This document shows, piece by piece, positions 27,739-36,893 of a DNA stretch of 48,337 bases (its first letter is position 1; each line of letters starts with the position of its first letter). The notes under the pieces are model-generated. The model was not told the DNA's origin, searched no databases, and was given only the letters and a program-made list of their open reading frames with translations. Source of the stretch: Betaproteobacteria bacterium (GTDB taxonomy: Bacteria > Pseudomonadota > Gammaproteobacteria > Burkholderiales > SG8-41). Both the position numbers and the translations under genes were made by a program. The DNA lies in NCBI GenBank assembly GCA_023266235.1, contig JAHFRL010000024.1:1-48337 (forward strand), in the 5' to 3' direction.

Positions 27739-29031
27739 TTAATGGCCGCTGGTCGGCGCCGTTGCGGAGCCGGCCGGCGCCGCCAGCCGCACCACTTTCA
27801 CCACGCGATCCTGGGTTTGCACGATATCCATCAACTGACCGGCGAGCTTGAGGCTCACGCCGGGTTCCGGAATGTCCTGCAGGTGCTCGAGAATCAATCC
27901 ATTGATTGTTTTCGGCCCGTCGAGCGGGAAGCGATAGCCGAGCTTGCGGTTCAACTCGCGCAGCAGGCTGCCGCCCTCGACCAGAAAAGTGCCGTCGTCC
28001 TGGCGGTGGAAACCCGCGGGCTGCAATGGCGAGTGGGTGGCGAATTCGCCGATCAACTCCTCGACGATGTCCTCGAGCGTGAGCAGCCCCATTAATTCGC
28101 CGTACTCATCGACGACAAAGCACAGGCGGTCCTGGTGCTCCTGGAACTGCTGCAGCTGGGTAAACAGCGGCGTGCCGGACGGAATGAAATAAGGCTCGCG
28201 CATGATCTGCCGCAGATGGTCAGCGGTGATTTCTTCGTTACTCCCGATGTTGAGCAGCCGGCGCACCAGAATGATGCCGACGATGTTGTCGGGCTGGCGC
28301 TCGTATACCGGCAGCCGCCGGTGGTAGGCTGTCGCTATCTGCTGGCGCAGCACTTCGGGCGGCGCATCAATATCGAGCGCCTCGATCTGGTTGCGCGGCG
28401 TCATCACGTCATCGACTGTGATGCTTTCGAGATCGAACAGATTGAGCAGGATGCTCTGGTGTTTTTTCGGAATGTAATTGCCGGCTTCGAGCACCAGCGT
28501 GCGCAGCTCCTCGGGCGTCAATTTGCTTTCCGTTGCGGTCGCGGGCCTGAGCCGGAACAGCCACAGCAGGGTCTGCACGAACAGGTTGACGAACCACACC
28601 ACCGGATACAGCGCTTTCAGCAGCGGCTTCAGCACGAACGCGGCCGGCAGCGCGATTTTCTCGGCGTAACTGGCGCCGATCACCTTGGGCGTGATTTCGG
28701 AAAACACCAGAATCAGAAAAGTCACGATCAGCGTGCCGCCGGCAAGTGCGATTTCGTTTTCGCCGAACAGGCGCACCGTGATGACGCTGACCAGCACTGC
28801 GGCGGCGGCGTTGACCAGATTGTTGCCGAGCAGAATCACGCCGAGCAGGCGGTCGGTCTGCGCGAGCAGTCCCGCCGTCAGTCTGGCGCCGCGGTTGCCG
28901 AGCCGTACCAGCGCCTTCAGCCGGTAGCGGTTCAACGCCATCATGCTGGTTTCGGCAATCGAAAAAAATGCGGAAACCAAAAGCAGTACAGCGAGCGCGA
29001 TGAACTGCGTAGATAAGGCGATGTCGTCCAT
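27739..29031 (-). CDS. HlyC/CorC (CNNM/CBS) family transporter-associated protein
   Basis: A 430-residue membrane protein with DUF21/CNNM helices (about residues 1-180, including FFSIAETSMMALNRYRLKAL and VFSEITPKVIGASYAEK), a pair of CBS domains (from DVMTPRNQIEALDID to LTLEDIVEELIGEF) and a C-terminal CorC_HlyC domain (RQDDGTFLVEGGSLLRELNR). Relatives (YfjD/CorB) act in magnesium or divalent-cation efflux; the ion is not evident here. It is upstream of pilC on the same strand, with 97 bp between, where pilB might be expected. Not a haemolysin despite the family name. Confidence 0.9.
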   Translation of the reverse strand: MDDIALSTQFIALAVLLLVSAFFSIAETSMMALNRYRLKALVRLGNRGARLTAGLLAQTDRLLGVILLGNNLVNAAAAVLVSVITVRLFGENEIALAGGTLIVTFLILVFSEITPKVIGASYAEKIALPAAFVLKPLLKALYPVVWFVNLFVQTLLWLFRLRPATATESKLTPEELRTLVLEAGNYIPKKHQSILLNLFDLESITVDDVMTPRNQIEALDIDAPPEVLRQQIATAYHRRLPVYERQPDNIVGIILVRRLLNIGSNEEITADHLRQIMREPYFIPSGTPLFTQLQQFQEHQDRLCFVVDEYGELMGLLTLEDIVEELIGEFATHSPLQPAGFHRQDDGTFLVEGGSLLRELNRKLGYRFPLDGPKTINGLILEHLQDIPEPGVSLKLAGQLMDIVQTQDRVVKVVRLAAPAGSATAPTSGH

Positions 29032-29054
29032 GAGGGCAGGCTGTTGAGTTGTCA

Positions 29055-29122
29055 GGATTGAGGATTGAGAACAGCAAGGACGCTGACATTAAACACTCAG
29101 TCTCGATCCGCAATCCTCGGTC
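29055..29122. repeat. heptad inverted repeat between the CcsA-like gene and the CNNM/CorC gene
   Basis: Left units GGATTGA twice (29055-29068). Right units ACTCAGT, CTCGATC, CGCAATC, CTCGGTC (29095-29122). Complementarity is weaker than elsewhere, suggesting an older, decayed copy. Confidence 0.8.
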
Positions 29123-29953
29123 CTAACCCCTTCCCAACAGCACTTCGAGCACGAACCTGCTGCCGACGTAGGCGAGCACCAGCATCAGGAAGCCGGTCAG
29201 CGTCCAGCGCACCGCGATGCGTCCGCGCCAGCCATAGAGCTGCCTGCCGCCGAGCAACGCGGCAAAGATGAGCCACGACAGGATGCCGAACACGGTCTTG
29301 TGGTTGAAGCGCATCGCCTTGCCGAACAATTCCTCGGAGAACACGATGCCGCTCGCGAGCGTCAGCGTCAGCAGCACGAAGCCGGCGGTGATGATGCGGA
29401 ACAGCAGCGTTTCCATGGTCAGCAGCGGCGGCAGTTTCTGCAGCGCGGCCGGCAATTCGCCGCCGTGCAGCCGGCGCTCGAGCAGCGCCATCAGCAGCAC
29501 GTGCAACGACGCGATGGTGAACAGGCTGTAGGCGAGCATCGCGATCAGCAAATGGGCCTTGAATACGGCAAGCTCCGTGTTGGGCAGCGCGCGCGCGGCC
29601 GGAAACAATACCGGCAGGAACGCACACACCGCGGCGACCGGCATCATCATGGCCTGCAGCCCCTCGATGTTGTAAAACAGGTTGCCGAGCCAGTAGATCA
29701 CGACCGTCAGCCAGACGATGGCCGATAGCGCATTGCCGACTCCAAGATGGATGCCGTCGCCGGCAAACACCGCGTCGTAGAGCAGCGTCGCGTGCAGGAT
29801 CAGCGGCACCATCACGACCAGGTGCTCGAGCGTCCTCGATTCGGTGCGCACCGCGGGCGCGGGCGCGGTAACCGCCCAGCGCGTGCGCCAGAAGTACACG
29901 GCGAGCGCCGCGTACATCAGCGAGGTGATCAGATAGAATACGAAGTCCGGCAT
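29123..29953 (-). CDS. ypjD: CcsA/YpjD family inner-membrane protein (cytochrome c assembly-like)
   Basis: A 276-residue protein with about eight membrane helices and the CcsA-type pattern. It has conserved histidines in LVVMVPLILHATLLYD and FKAHLLIAMLAYSLFTIASL, the NLFYNIEGLQAM segment and, near the end, FGKAMRFNHKTVFGILSWLIF. CcsA relatives export or ligate haem; YpjD proteins next to ffh share the fold but have no proven role. ATG at 29953 is preferred over an upstream in-frame TTG. It is divergent from ffh with 69 bp between the starts, as in many proteobacteria. Confidence 0.88.
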   Translation of the reverse strand: MPDFVFYLITSLMYAALAVYFWRTRWAVTAPAPAVRTESRTLEHLVVMVPLILHATLLYDAVFAGDGIHLGVGNALSAIVWLTVVIYWLGNLFYNIEGLQAMMMPVAAVCAFLPVLFPAARALPNTELAVFKAHLLIAMLAYSLFTIASLHVLLMALLERRLHGGELPAALQKLPPLLTMETLLFRIITAGFVLLTLTLASGIVFSEELFGKAMRFNHKTVFGILSWLIFAALLGGRQLYGWRGRIAVRWTLTGFLMLVLAYVGSRFVLEVLLGRG

Positions 29954-30022
29954 GATCGTAATCCGCAAGTTTACACCAGCGCATCGCGCGTTTCATTGTG
30001 TCAAGGGCTCCAGGAACCCGGT

Positions 30023-31387
30023 ATGTTTGAAAATCTGACCGGCCGCCTGTCGCAGATCATGAAGACGCTGCGCGGCGAGGCGCGGCTGACCGAAGCCAAC
30101 GTCCAGGATGCGCTGCGCGAAGTGCGCATGGCGCTGCTCGAGGCCGACGTCGCGCTGCCGGTGGTCAGGGATTTCGTCGCGCACGTGCGCGAACGCGCGC
30201 TCGGCCAGGAGGTCATGGGCAGCCTGACGCCGGGCCAGGCGTTGGTCGGCGTCGTGCACCGCGAGCTGATCGCGCTGATGGGCGAGACCGGCGCCGGGCT
30301 CGATCTCGCGACCACGCCGCCGGCGGTGATCCTGCTGGCGGGTTTGCAGGGCTCGGGCAAGACCACCACCAGCGGCAAGCTCGCGAAAATGCTGCGCGAG
30401 CAGATGAAAAAGAAAGTGCTGCTCGTGAGCTGCGACGTCTACCGCCCTGCTGCGATCGAGCAGCTGAAGACGCTCGCCGCACAGATCGGGACCGATTTCT
30501 TTCCGTCCGAAACCGGCCAGCAGCCGGCTGACATCGCGCTCGCCGCGCTCGACTTTGCGCGCAAGCATTATCACGACGTGCTGATCGTCGACACCGCGGG
30601 ACGACTTGCGATCGACGCGGAAATGATGCGCGAGATCCGCGAGCTGCACGCGGCGTTAAAGCCGGTCGAGACGCTGTTCGTCGTCGATTCCATGCAGGGC
30701 CAGGATGCGGTCAACGTCGCGAAAGCGTTCGCCGACGCGCTGCCGCTGACCGGCATCGTGCTGACCAAGCTCGACGGCGATGCGCGCGGGGGTGCTGCGC
30801 TGTCGGTGCGGCAGGTGACCGGCAAGCCGATCAAGTTCGCCGGCGTCGGCGAGAAGCTCGCCGGGCTCGAGGCATTCCACCCCGATCGCATGGCTTCGCG
30901 CATCCTCGGCATGGGCGACGTGCTGTCGCTGATCGAGGACGCGCAGCGCACGGTCGATCGCGGCGAGGCCGAGAAATTCGTCACCAAGGTCAAGTCGGGC
31001 AAAGGCTTCGACCTCGAGGATTTCAAGCAGCAGATCGGGCAGATGAAAAAAATGGGCGGCGTCGCAGCGGTGCTCGACAAGCTGCCCGGCCAGCTCGCGC
31101 GGGTCGCGGGCCGGGGTGGCGTCGGGACGCAGATGGACGACAAGCAGATGCGCCGCATCGAGGGCATCATCAATGCGATGACGCCGCAGGAGCGCGCCCG
31201 GCCCGAACTGCTCAAGGCTTCGCGCAAACGCCGCATTGCCGCCGGGGCCGGCGTTTCGGTGCAGGAAGTCAACCGCCTGCTCGCGCAATTCGAGCAGACG
31301 CAGAAGATGATGAAAATGATGGCCAAAGGCGGCATGGCCAGGATGATGCGGTCGATGAAGGGGATGTTTCCCGGCGGAACGCGCTGA
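30023..31387 (+). CDS. ffh: signal recognition particle protein Ffh
   Basis: SRP54-type GTPase that binds signal peptides on ribosomes and docks with FtsY. The 454-residue protein shows the N domain (MFENLTGRLSQIMKTLRGEA), then the G domain with LLAGLQGSGKTTTSGKLA (about residue 105), SCDVYRPAAIEQL, DTAGRLAID, TKLDGDARGGAAL and GVGEKLAGLEAFHPDR. The M domain is methionine-rich at its end (MMKMMAKGGMARMMRSMKGM). ATG at 30023 follows AGGA; an upstream open frame is a shadow of the divergent ypjD. No 4.5S RNA gene was recognised nearby. Confidence 0.98.
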   Translation: MFENLTGRLSQIMKTLRGEARLTEANVQDALREVRMALLEADVALPVVRDFVAHVRERALGQEVMGSLTPGQALVGVVHRELIALMGETGAGLDLATTPPAVILLAGLQGSGKTTTSGKLAKMLREQMKKKVLLVSCDVYRPAAIEQLKTLAAQIGTDFFPSETGQQPADIALAALDFARKHYHDVLIVDTAGRLAIDAEMMREIRELHAALKPVETLFVVDSMQGQDAVNVAKAFADALPLTGIVLTKLDGDARGGAALSVRQVTGKPIKFAGVGEKLAGLEAFHPDRMASRILGMGDVLSLIEDAQRTVDRGEAEKFVTKVKSGKGFDLEDFKQQIGQMKKMGGVAAVLDKLPGQLARVAGRGGVGTQMDDKQMRRIEGIINAMTPQERARPELLKASRKRRIAAGAGVSVQEVNRLLAQFEQTQKMMKMMAKGGMARMMRSMKGMFPGGTR

Positions 31388-31402
31388 CTACTGCCCGCAT
31401 AA

Positions 31403-31423
31403 GCCGCGTTGCTCGTTCGCGGC
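31403..31423 (+). terminator. weak hairpin after ffh
   Basis: GCCGCG, a 9-nt loop and CGCGGC lie 16 bp after the ffh stop. The next T-run (TTTTT) is 17 bases further on, so this is only a tentative terminator. Confidence 0.3.
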
Positions 31424-31519
31424 GTGTTGAGTCTTCTCATTTTTGAATCAATACCTTAATTCGATTGGAGAGGACCCGAGCGCAAGGCGGGCCGCCGTTC
31501 TCACCGCGCGGCTCTTGCC

Positions 31520-31549
31520 TTGCGTTAAGGCCAAAAACTAGCGTAAAAT
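31520..31549 (+). promoter_or_regulatory. candidate sigma70 promoter for rpsP-rimM-trmD-rplS
   Basis: TTGCGT (31520-31525), an 18-bp spacer and TAAAAT (31544-31549) lie 35 bp before rpsP. An inverted repeat, CGCAAGGC (31481) / GCCTTGCG (31517), overlaps the -35 region and could be regulatory. Confidence 0.5.
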
Positions 31550-31584
31550 CACGCCCTTTCCGCATTTTCAGGGCCGGATTTACC

Positions 31585-31839
31585 ATGGTTGTGATCAGAC
31601 TGGCACGGGGCGGCGCCAAGAAGCGCCCGTTTTTTAATCTGGTGGTCGCGGATTCGAAGCGTGCGCGCGACGGCCGTTTTATCGAGCGCATCGGTTTTTA
31701 CAATCCCAAAGCGCCGACAGGCCAGGAAACGTTCCGCTACCAGGCCGAGCGCCTCACGTACTGGCAGAGCAAGGGTGCGCAAATCAGCGACACCGCAGCG
31801 CGGCTCGTCAAACAGTTCGGCGCCAAGCAAGCTGCCTGA
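31585..31839 (+). CDS. rpsP: 30S ribosomal protein S16
   Basis: Small-subunit ribosomal protein of 84 residues that binds 16S rRNA early in assembly. The sequence begins [20 protein letters not shown] and includes [19 protein letters not shown], both diagnostic. It is first in the rpsP-rimM-trmD-rplS operon, behind a good promoter; rimM follows after 4 bp. Confidence 0.98.
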   Translation: MVVIRLARGGAKKRPFFNLVVADSKRARDGRFIERIGFYNPKAPTGQETFRYQAERLTYWQSKGAQISDTAARLVKQFGAKQAA

Positions 31840-31843
31840 GCGC

Positions 31844-32344
31844 ATGGTGGTGATGGGGCGGGTGACCGTTCCATTCGGGGTCAAAGGCTGGATCAAGATT
31901 TACGCCCTGACCGCGCAGACGGGCAATCTGCGCCGCTACCCGGTATGGTGGTTGGGGCATGACGGCGACTGGCGCGAAATGCGGGTCGCTGCAGCCAAAG
32001 TCCACGGCAACACGCTGGTTGCGCAACTCGCAGGTGTCGAAGACCGTGAAGCCGCGATTGCTTTGAAGGGATGGGAAGTGGCGGTGCCGCGCAGCCAACT
32101 GCCGGGCGCCGCAGACGGCGAGTTTTACTGGGCCGATCTGATCGGCCTCAGAGTGGTGAACATGGAGCAGCACGAATTCGGGCGTGTCGCCCGGGTGCTG
32201 CAGACCGGCGCGAACGACGTGCTGGTCGTAGCAGGCGGAAACGGAAATGAGCGCGAGACGCTGATACCGTTTATCGCCAGCGCGATCAGGCAGGTCGATC
32301 TCGCGGCGGGGGTGATCAGCGTGGACTGGGGCAAGGATTACTGA
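31844..32344 (+). CDS. rimM: 16S rRNA processing protein RimM
   Basis: Assembly factor for the 30S head, interacting with S19. The 166-residue protein has the N-terminal RimM barrel ([20 protein letters not shown], about residues 4-23), a [20 protein letters not shown] segment, and a C-terminal PRC-like barrel starting [14 protein letters not shown] and ending [17 protein letters not shown] at 31844 is used; the ATG at 31853 is also possible. Its stop overlaps the trmD start by one base. Confidence 0.96.
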   Translation: MVVMGRVTVPFGVKGWIKIYALTAQTGNLRRYPVWWLGHDGDWREMRVAAAKVHGNTLVAQLAGVEDREAAIALKGWEVAVPRSQLPGAADGEFYWADLIGLRVVNMEQHEFGRVARVLQTGANDVLVVAGGNGNERETLIPFIASAIRQVDLAAGVISVDWGKDY

Positions 32345-33102
32345 TGCTTCAGTTTGATGTGGTGACGATATTCCCGCAGATGTTCGATGCGGTCGCTGCA
32401 GCAGGCGTGATCGGGCGGGCGCGGGAAAAAGGGATTTACCAGCTGGTGGCGTGGAATCCGCGCGAGTTCGCGCACAACGCCTATCGCACCGTGGACGACC
32501 GGCCGTATGGCGGCGGACCCGGGATGGTGATGATGCCGGAGCCGCTGGGCAAAGCGCTGGCGGCGGCCCGGCAGCGGCAGCGGAGCGCGGGGGTGAGAAA
32601 GCCGCGCGTGATTCACCTCTCGCCGCAGGGGCGGTTGCTGAATCACCGGTTGGTGATGGAATTGGCGGCGGAGCAGGGTTTGGTGCTGCTCGCCGGACGC
32701 TACGAAGGGGTCGACGAGCGCGTGATAGCGCGCGAGGTCGACGACGAAATCTCGATCGGGGATTACGTGCTCTCGGGCGGGGAGCTGGCGGTGATGGTGG
32801 TCATCGACTGCATCGTGCGGCAGCTGCCGGGCGTGCTCGGCGACGCCGAGTCGGCGGGCCAGGATTCGTTTGTGCACGGGCTGCTCGATTGCCCGCACTA
32901 TACGCGGCCCGAAGTGTACGAAGGCGAGGCGGTGCCTGCCGTACTGCTGTCGGGCAACCACGCCGAGATCGGCCGCTGGCGGCTGAAACAGGCGCTGGGC
33001 AGAACCTGGCAGCGGCGGCCGGATTTGCTGCAGCAACGGAAATTGTCGGATGACGAGCGCAGGCTGCTCGAAGAATTCAAGCATGATCTGAGTGGAGCAT
33101 GA
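32344..33102 (+). CDS. trmD: tRNA (guanine37-N1)-methyltransferase (TrmD)
   Basis: SPOUT-class enzyme that methylates G37 of tRNAs with SAM, preventing +1 frameshifting. The 252-residue sequence starts [17 protein letters not shown]. It includes [18 protein letters not shown], the knot motifs [14 protein letters not shown] and [15 protein letters not shown], and the C-terminal catalytic region [10 protein letters not shown] and [14 protein letters not shown]. It overlaps rimM by one base, and its stop overlaps the first possible rplS start. Confidence 0.97.
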   Translation: MLQFDVVTIFPQMFDAVAAAGVIGRAREKGIYQLVAWNPREFAHNAYRTVDDRPYGGGPGMVMMPEPLGKALAAARQRQRSAGVRKPRVIHLSPQGRLLNHRLVMELAAEQGLVLLAGRYEGVDERVIAREVDDEISIGDYVLSGGELAVMVVIDCIVRQLPGVLGDAESAGQDSFVHGLLDCPHYTRPEVYEGEAVPAVLLSGNHAEIGRWRLKQALGRTWQRRPDLLQQRKLSDDERRLLEEFKHDLSGA

Positions 33103-33104
33103 CG

Positions 33105-33515
33105 ATGGATCTGATACAGAAACTTGAAAGCGAAGAAGTCGCGCGCCTCGGGAAGAGCCTTCCCGATTTCAAGACCGGCGACACGGTGGTGGTCAGCGTG
33201 AACGTGGTCGAGGGCGACCGCAAGCGCGTGCAGGCTTATGAAGGCGTGGTGATCGCCAAGCGCAACCGCGGGCTCAATTCGTCGTTTATCGTGCGCAAGA
33301 TCTCCTCGGGCGAGGGCGTCGAGCGCACGTTTCAGACCTACTCGCCGCTGATCGCGTCAGTCGAAGTCAAACGCCGCGGCGACGTGAGCCGCGCCAAGCT
33401 CTATTACCTGCGCCAGCTGTCGGGCAAGGCCGCGCGCATCAAGGAGCGCCTTGAAGCCGGCGTCGAAGACGTGCTGCCGCCGGTCGCAAGCGAGCAGCAG
33501 CCGGACACAAAATAA
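33105..33515 (+). CDS. rplS: 50S ribosomal protein L19
   Basis: Large-subunit protein at the 30S/50S interface, 136 residues. The N-terminus [20 protein letters not shown], the [20 protein letters not shown] segment and [20 protein letters not shown] are diagnostic. ATG at 33105 is chosen because GGAG lies 7 bases upstream and the family begins MxLIQxLE. The ATG at 33099, overlapping the trmD stop, is possible. It is last in the operon and is followed by a strong terminator. Confidence 0.97.
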   Translation: MDLIQKLESEEVARLGKSLPDFKTGDTVVVSVNVVEGDRKRVQAYEGVVIAKRNRGLNSSFIVRKISSGEGVERTFQTYSPLIASVEVKRRGDVSRAKLYYLRQLSGKAARIKERLEAGVEDVLPPVASEQQPDTK

Positions 33516-33536
33516 TTCTTCGCACGTAGCCATTGC

Positions 33537-33563
33537 AAAGGCGGCGCGAGCCGCCTTTTTTTT
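33537..33563 (+). terminator. rho-independent terminator after rplS
   Basis: AAAGGCGGC, a GCGA tetraloop and GCCGCCTTT are followed by a continuous run of T (eight in all from 33556). It closes the rpsP-rplS operon and separates it from the convergent gntR gene. Confidence 0.95.
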
Positions 33564-33614
33564 GGCGCGCCGCGGCGCGCGATTTCCTCGCCGGCCTGAC
33601 GCGTCACCCGATTT

Positions 33615-34370
33615 TCAGCGGCGCTCGTTTTTCCAGAGGTCGCTCAGGTATTCGTGACGCTCGGTATTGACCCAGCTCGTGCGCAGCTCGACCGGTGCGT
33701 CGTGGTAGGTGTAGGCCACGCGCTTGATCACCAGCACCGGGGTGCTGACACGGATGCCGAGCACGCCGGCAGTCTGCGCGCCGGGCCGCGCCGCCGACAG
33801 CCGCTCGCTGATGCGCACGACGTTGATGCCGTAGCGCGCCTGGTACAAGCCGTAAATCGTGCCGGCGCGCGCGCTGAAGATCGCCTCGGTCAGGTCGGGA
33901 AAGCGTGCCGCGGGGATCATGATTTCGTCGAGCACGACCGGCTTGCCCGCGAGCTTAAGCAGGTTGTGGATGCGGAACACGCGCTCGCCGCGGCTGACGT
34001 TGAGACGCATTTCCGCCGCGCTGTCGGCCTTGCCCTTCTGAAAGGACAGCAGCTCGTGGGCCGGCGGCTCCTTGCTGCCGTCCTTGCCGACGATGTGGAA
34101 AAAATAATAGAGCTGCCGGTCTTCGGTATGGGTCGCGACGAACGTGCCGCGGCCCTGCTGCCGCACCAGGATTTTTTCCGCGACCAGCTCGTCGACTGCC
34201 TTGCGGATGGTGCCGACCGAAACGTTGAATTGCTCCGCCAGCCGCGACTCGCTCGGGATCGCCGTGCCGGGTTTCCACTCGCCGGCGATCAGGCGGCGCG
34301 TAATGCGGATCTTGACTTCCTTGTAAAGCGGGTTGAACGTCAGGTTGCCGCCGGCCAGGGTGTGGGGCAT
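33615..34370 (-). CDS. GntR family transcriptional regulator (HutC/UTRA subfamily)
   Basis: A 251-residue repressor-type regulator. The N-terminal winged helix-turn-helix spans about residues 15-85 (PLYKEVKIRITRRLIAGEWK, AIPSESRLAEQFNVSVGTIR, LVRQQGRGTFVATH). The C-terminal UTRA effector domain includes RVFRIHNLLKLAGKPVVLDE and GLYQARYGINVVRISERLSA, ending in a YTYHDAPVELRTSW segment. ATG at 34370 is preferred; a longer frame to 34412 exists. It is divergent from the SuyA-like gene, with 175 bp between starts that hold a promoter and repeated CATATAG motifs. Control of the neighbouring catabolic genes and of itself is the likely role, by position. Confidence 0.93.
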   Translation of the reverse strand: MPHTLAGGNLTFNPLYKEVKIRITRRLIAGEWKPGTAIPSESRLAEQFNVSVGTIRKAVDELVAEKILVRQQGRGTFVATHTEDRQLYYFFHIVGKDGSKEPPAHELLSFQKGKADSAAEMRLNVSRGERVFRIHNLLKLAGKPVVLDEIMIPAARFPDLTEAIFSARAGTIYGLYQARYGINVVRISERLSAARPGAQTAGVLGIRVSTPVLVIKRVAYTYHDAPVELRTSWVNTERHEYLSDLWKNERR

Positions 34371-34428
34371 GGTTATTCCGCAGTAAGCGCCGTATCGCCG
34401 CCATTTTAGCATCGCCTGCCGCTGAATT

Positions 34429-34474
34429 CATATAGCTCATATAGTTGACTAGTCCGCGGGGCGGCGTGTAGGAT
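34429..34474 (+). promoter_or_regulatory. divergent control region: candidate operator and promoter for the suyAB-like genes
   Basis: Direct repeat CATATAG (34429-34435 and 34438-34444, 9 bp apart) is followed by TTGACT (34445-34450), 18 bp, and TAGGAT (34469-34474). GACTAGTC (34447-34454) is an 8-bp palindrome overlapping the -35 box. The arrangement suits repression by the adjacent GntR protein. Confidence 0.5.
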
Positions 34475-34545
34475 TGGTGCAAAACAACCCTATCTGTCGT
34501 CACCCCGCGCGGGGCGACGCGCATTGACTGAGACCAGGAGCTCGC

Positions 34546-34827
34546 ATGATTCATTTTGTGTTGCACGACCCGCAGGATACCGTCGCGGTGGTCGTGGTCG
34601 AAGGCGTGAAGGCCGGCCAGGACCTGACCGGCTGGATCATGGACGTAGACCGCACCATTGCGCTCAAGGCGCAGCAGGACATCCCGATCGGCCACAAGCT
34701 CGCGCTGAAGGACATCAAGAGCGGCGACACCATCATCAAGTACGGGCACGACATCGGCAAGGCCGTCGCCGACATCAAGGCCGGTTCGCACGCGCACGTC
34801 CACAACATCAAGACCAAACGCTGGTGA
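34546..34827 (+). CDS. UxaA family hydrolase small subunit (SAF domain), SuyA-like
   Basis: A 93-residue protein with the SAF fold of altronate dehydratase N-terminal domains: VEGVKAGQDLTGWIMDVDRT, then IPIGHKLALKDIKSGDTIIK and YGHDIGKAVADIKAGSHAHV followed by HN. In split enzymes of this family, such as (R)-sulfolactate sulfo-lyase SuyAB, the small SAF subunit and the large subunit are separate genes, as here. SuyAB splits sulfolactate into pyruvate and sulfite. The match to SuyA is by size, order and motif, and another hydroxy-acid dehydratase role remains possible. It is followed after a heptad repeat by the large subunit. Confidence 0.85.
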   Translation: MIHFVLHDPQDTVAVVVVEGVKAGQDLTGWIMDVDRTIALKAQQDIPIGHKLALKDIKSGDTIIKYGHDIGKAVADIKAGSHAHVHNIKTKRW

Positions 34828-34918
34828 GTGAAACGTGAACGGTGAAAAGTGAAACGCCGCAAGGCGCAGCGCTTTTCCGCTACGTTTCACTCAGCATGTA
34901 GCACGTTGCACTTTTCAC
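34828..34918. repeat. heptad inverted repeat between the two UxaA-family genes
   Basis: Left units GTGAAAC, GTGAACG, GTGAAAA, GTGAAAC (34828-34855). Right units GTTTCAC, TCAGCAT, GTAGCAC, GTTGCAC, TTTTCAC (34884-34918). It uses the same GTGAAAC unit as the murC-murB locus. Confidence 0.9.
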
Positions 34919-34931
34919 AAGAGGCAATGCC

Positions 34932-36101
34932 ATGATTTCAAGCAAAACCACATTCTGGGGCTACCGCCGCGAAAACGGCCGCGTCGGCGTGCGCAATCAC
35001 GTCCTTATCCTGCCGGTCGACGACCTGTCGAACGCCGTCGCCGAGGCGGTTGCCAACAACATCAAGGGCGCGCTGGCGATCCCGCACCCGTACGGACGGC
35101 TGCAGTTCGGCGCCGACCTCGACCTGCATTTCCGCACGCTGATCGGGGCTGGCTCCAACCCGAACGTCGCCGCGGTGGTGGTGATCTGCATCGAGGAAAG
35201 CTGGGCCAAACGCGTAGTGGACGGCATCGCCAAGACCGGCAAGCCGGTCACCGGCTTCGGCATCGAGCTGCACGGCGATCACGACACCATCCTGCGCGCG
35301 TCCAGGGTCGCCAAGGAATACGTGCAGTGGGCCTCCGAGTTGAGGCGCGTCGAGTGCCCGATCAATGAATTGTGGGTGTCGTGCAAATGCGGCGAATCGG
35401 ATACGACCTCCGGCTGCGGCTCCAATCCGACGGTCGGCAACGCGTTCGACAAGCTCGAGCCGCTCGGCGCGACGCTCGTGTTCGGCGAGACCACCGAGAT
35501 TACCGGCGGCGAAAAGATCGTCGCTGCGCGTTGCGCGACCCCGCAGGTCGCCGAGCAGTTCATGGCGATGTTCAACCGCTACCAGGAGGTGATCGAGCGC
35601 CACAAGACCGACGATCTCTCCGATTCACAGCCGACCAAGGGCAACATCGCGGGCGGACTCACCACGATCGAGGAGAAGGCGCTCGGCAACATCCAGAAGA
35701 TCGGCAAGAAGTGCAAGGTGATCGGCGTCATCGACAAGGCCGAGGCGCCGACCGGCCCGGGCCTGTGGTTCATGGATTCGTCGTCGGCTGCGGCGGAAAT
35801 GGTTACGCTGCTTGCGGCGTCCGGCTACGTCGTGCATCTGTTCCCGACCGGGCAGGGCAACGTCATCGGCAACCCGATCCTGCCCGTGATCAAGCTCTCG
35901 GCCAATCCGCGGACGGTGCGGACCATGTCCGAGCACATCGACCTCGACGTATCCGGTCTGCTGCAGCGGCAGAAAAATCTCGATCAGACCGGCGACGAGC
36001 TGCTCGAAATCATGCTGCGCACCTGCAATGGCCGGCTGACCGCCGCCGAAGCGCTCGGCCATCGCGAGTTCGTGCTCACGCGGCTCTACGAGAGCGCATG
36101 A
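34932..36101 (+). CDS. UxaA family hydrolase large subunit, SuyB-like
   Basis: A 389-residue altronate dehydratase C-terminal-type protein. It begins [20 protein letters not shown] and continues with [54 protein letters not shown] (cysteines likely to bind the Fe/metal centre), [14 protein letters not shown] and [20 protein letters not shown]. Size and motifs resemble the large subunit of sulfolactate sulfo-lyase. UxaA, GarD and related dehydratases share the scaffold, so the substrate is inferred. Support comes from the SuyA-sized partner upstream and from TauE/SafE-type (sulfite exporter family) genes nearby. AAGAGG precedes the start. The succinate dehydrogenase-like genes follow after 18 bp. 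Confidence 0.88.
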   Translation: MISSKTTFWGYRRENGRVGVRNHVLILPVDDLSNAVAEAVANNIKGALAIPHPYGRLQFGADLDLHFRTLIGAGSNPNVAAVVVICIEESWAKRVVDGIAKTGKPVTGFGIELHGDHDTILRASRVAKEYVQWASELRRVECPINELWVSCKCGESDTTSGCGSNPTVGNAFDKLEPLGATLVFGETTEITGGEKIVAARCATPQVAEQFMAMFNRYQEVIERHKTDDLSDSQPTKGNIAGGLTTIEEKALGNIQKIGKKCKVIGVIDKAEAPTGPGLWFMDSSSAAAEMVTLLAASGYVVHLFPTGQGNVIGNPILPVIKLSANPRTVRTMSEHIDLDVSGLLQRQKNLDQTGDELLEIMLRTCNGRLTAAEALGHREFVLTRLYESA

Positions 36102-36105
36102 TTCC

Positions 36106-36172
36106 GTGAGGAGTGAGGAGTGAGGAGCGAGGGGGACAAACGGCGTGGCTGCGCCTCTCGCCTCTCGCCTCT
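36106..36172. repeat. heptad inverted repeat at the suyB-like / sdhB junction
   Basis: Left units GTGAGGA three times and GCGAGGG (36106-36133). Right units CGCCTCT three times (36152-36172), with an 18-nt spacer. The third GTGAGGA provides the possible GTG start of sdhB. Confidence 0.92.
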
Positions 36173-36887
36173 CCCGCGCACGCTGTGCGTGCGCGTCTGG
36201 CGCGGGGCGGAGTCCGGCGAGTTCCGGACTTACGAAGTGCCGCGGCTCGAGAGCCAGACCGTGCTCGATGTCATTACCCACATCCAGCGCGCCCTTGATC
36301 CGACACTGTCGTATCGCTACGCCTGCCGCGTCGGCGTGTGCGGCTCGTGCGCGATGACTGTCAACGGCAAAGCGCGCTGGACCTGCCGCACCCACGTCGC
36401 CAAGGTTGCCGGGGACAACCGGCTCGAAATCGCGCCGCTCAATAATTTGCCGGTAGTGAAGGACTTGGTCACCGACATGAGCCGGTTCTTCGACAAGTGG
36501 GCGCAGGCCAAGGGGCAGTTTTACGGCACGCGCTCGCGTCGGGATGACTTTGCACGGGTAATGCCGGATTCCCCGCAGCGCCGGGAGGTTGACGCCGCGA
36601 TCGAGTGCATCGGCTGCGGCGTGTGCTACAGCTCGTGCGACGTCGTGACCTGGAATCCCGATTACCTCGGGCCGGCGGCGCTCAATCGCGCGTGGTCGCT
36701 CATCAATGACGTCCGCGACACGGCACGCGTCGCGCGGCTCGAGGCGGTGGCGGGCGATGCCGGCTGCCACGCCTGCCACACCCACCTCAATTGCACCGAG
36801 CGCTGCCCGAAAAGCCTCGTGCCGACGGCCTCGATTGCCGGCCTGAAGCGCACGGTGGTCGCGGCGGTGCTGAAGGGGGAGCTATGA
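36120..36887 (+). CDS. sdhB: succinate dehydrogenase / fumarate reductase iron-sulfur subunit
   Basis: Electron-transfer subunit of a complex II-like enzyme. The [2Fe-2S] ferredoxin domain has CRVGVCGSCAMTVNGKARWTC-type ligands (about residues 69-89). The C-terminal domain has CIGCGVCYSSC for [4Fe-4S] and CHACHTHLNCTERCPKSLVP for the remaining clusters. The first 20 or so residues are translated heptad repeat, and no ATG start exists: GTG at 36120 (inside the repeat) and GTG at 36189 are the options. No flavoprotein (SdhA) gene is adjacent on either side, which is unusual. sdhC and sdhD follow. The physiological partner may be encoded elsewhere. Confidence 0.88.
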   Translation: MRSEGDKRRGCASRLSPLPRTLCVRVWRGAESGEFRTYEVPRLESQTVLDVITHIQRALDPTLSYRYACRVGVCGSCAMTVNGKARWTCRTHVAKVAGDNRLEIAPLNNLPVVKDLVTDMSRFFDKWAQAKGQFYGTRSRRDDFARVMPDSPQRREVDAAIECIGCGVCYSSCDVVTWNPDYLGPAALNRAWSLINDVRDTARVARLEAVAGDAGCHACHTHLNCTERCPKSLVPTASIAGLKRTVVAAVLKGEL

Positions 36888-36893
36888 CTGCGG

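Noticed and set aside
27739..29031. Haemolysin
   Set aside because: The HlyC/CorC family name is historical; the domain order (CNNM, CBS pair, CorC) points to cation transport or homeostasis.
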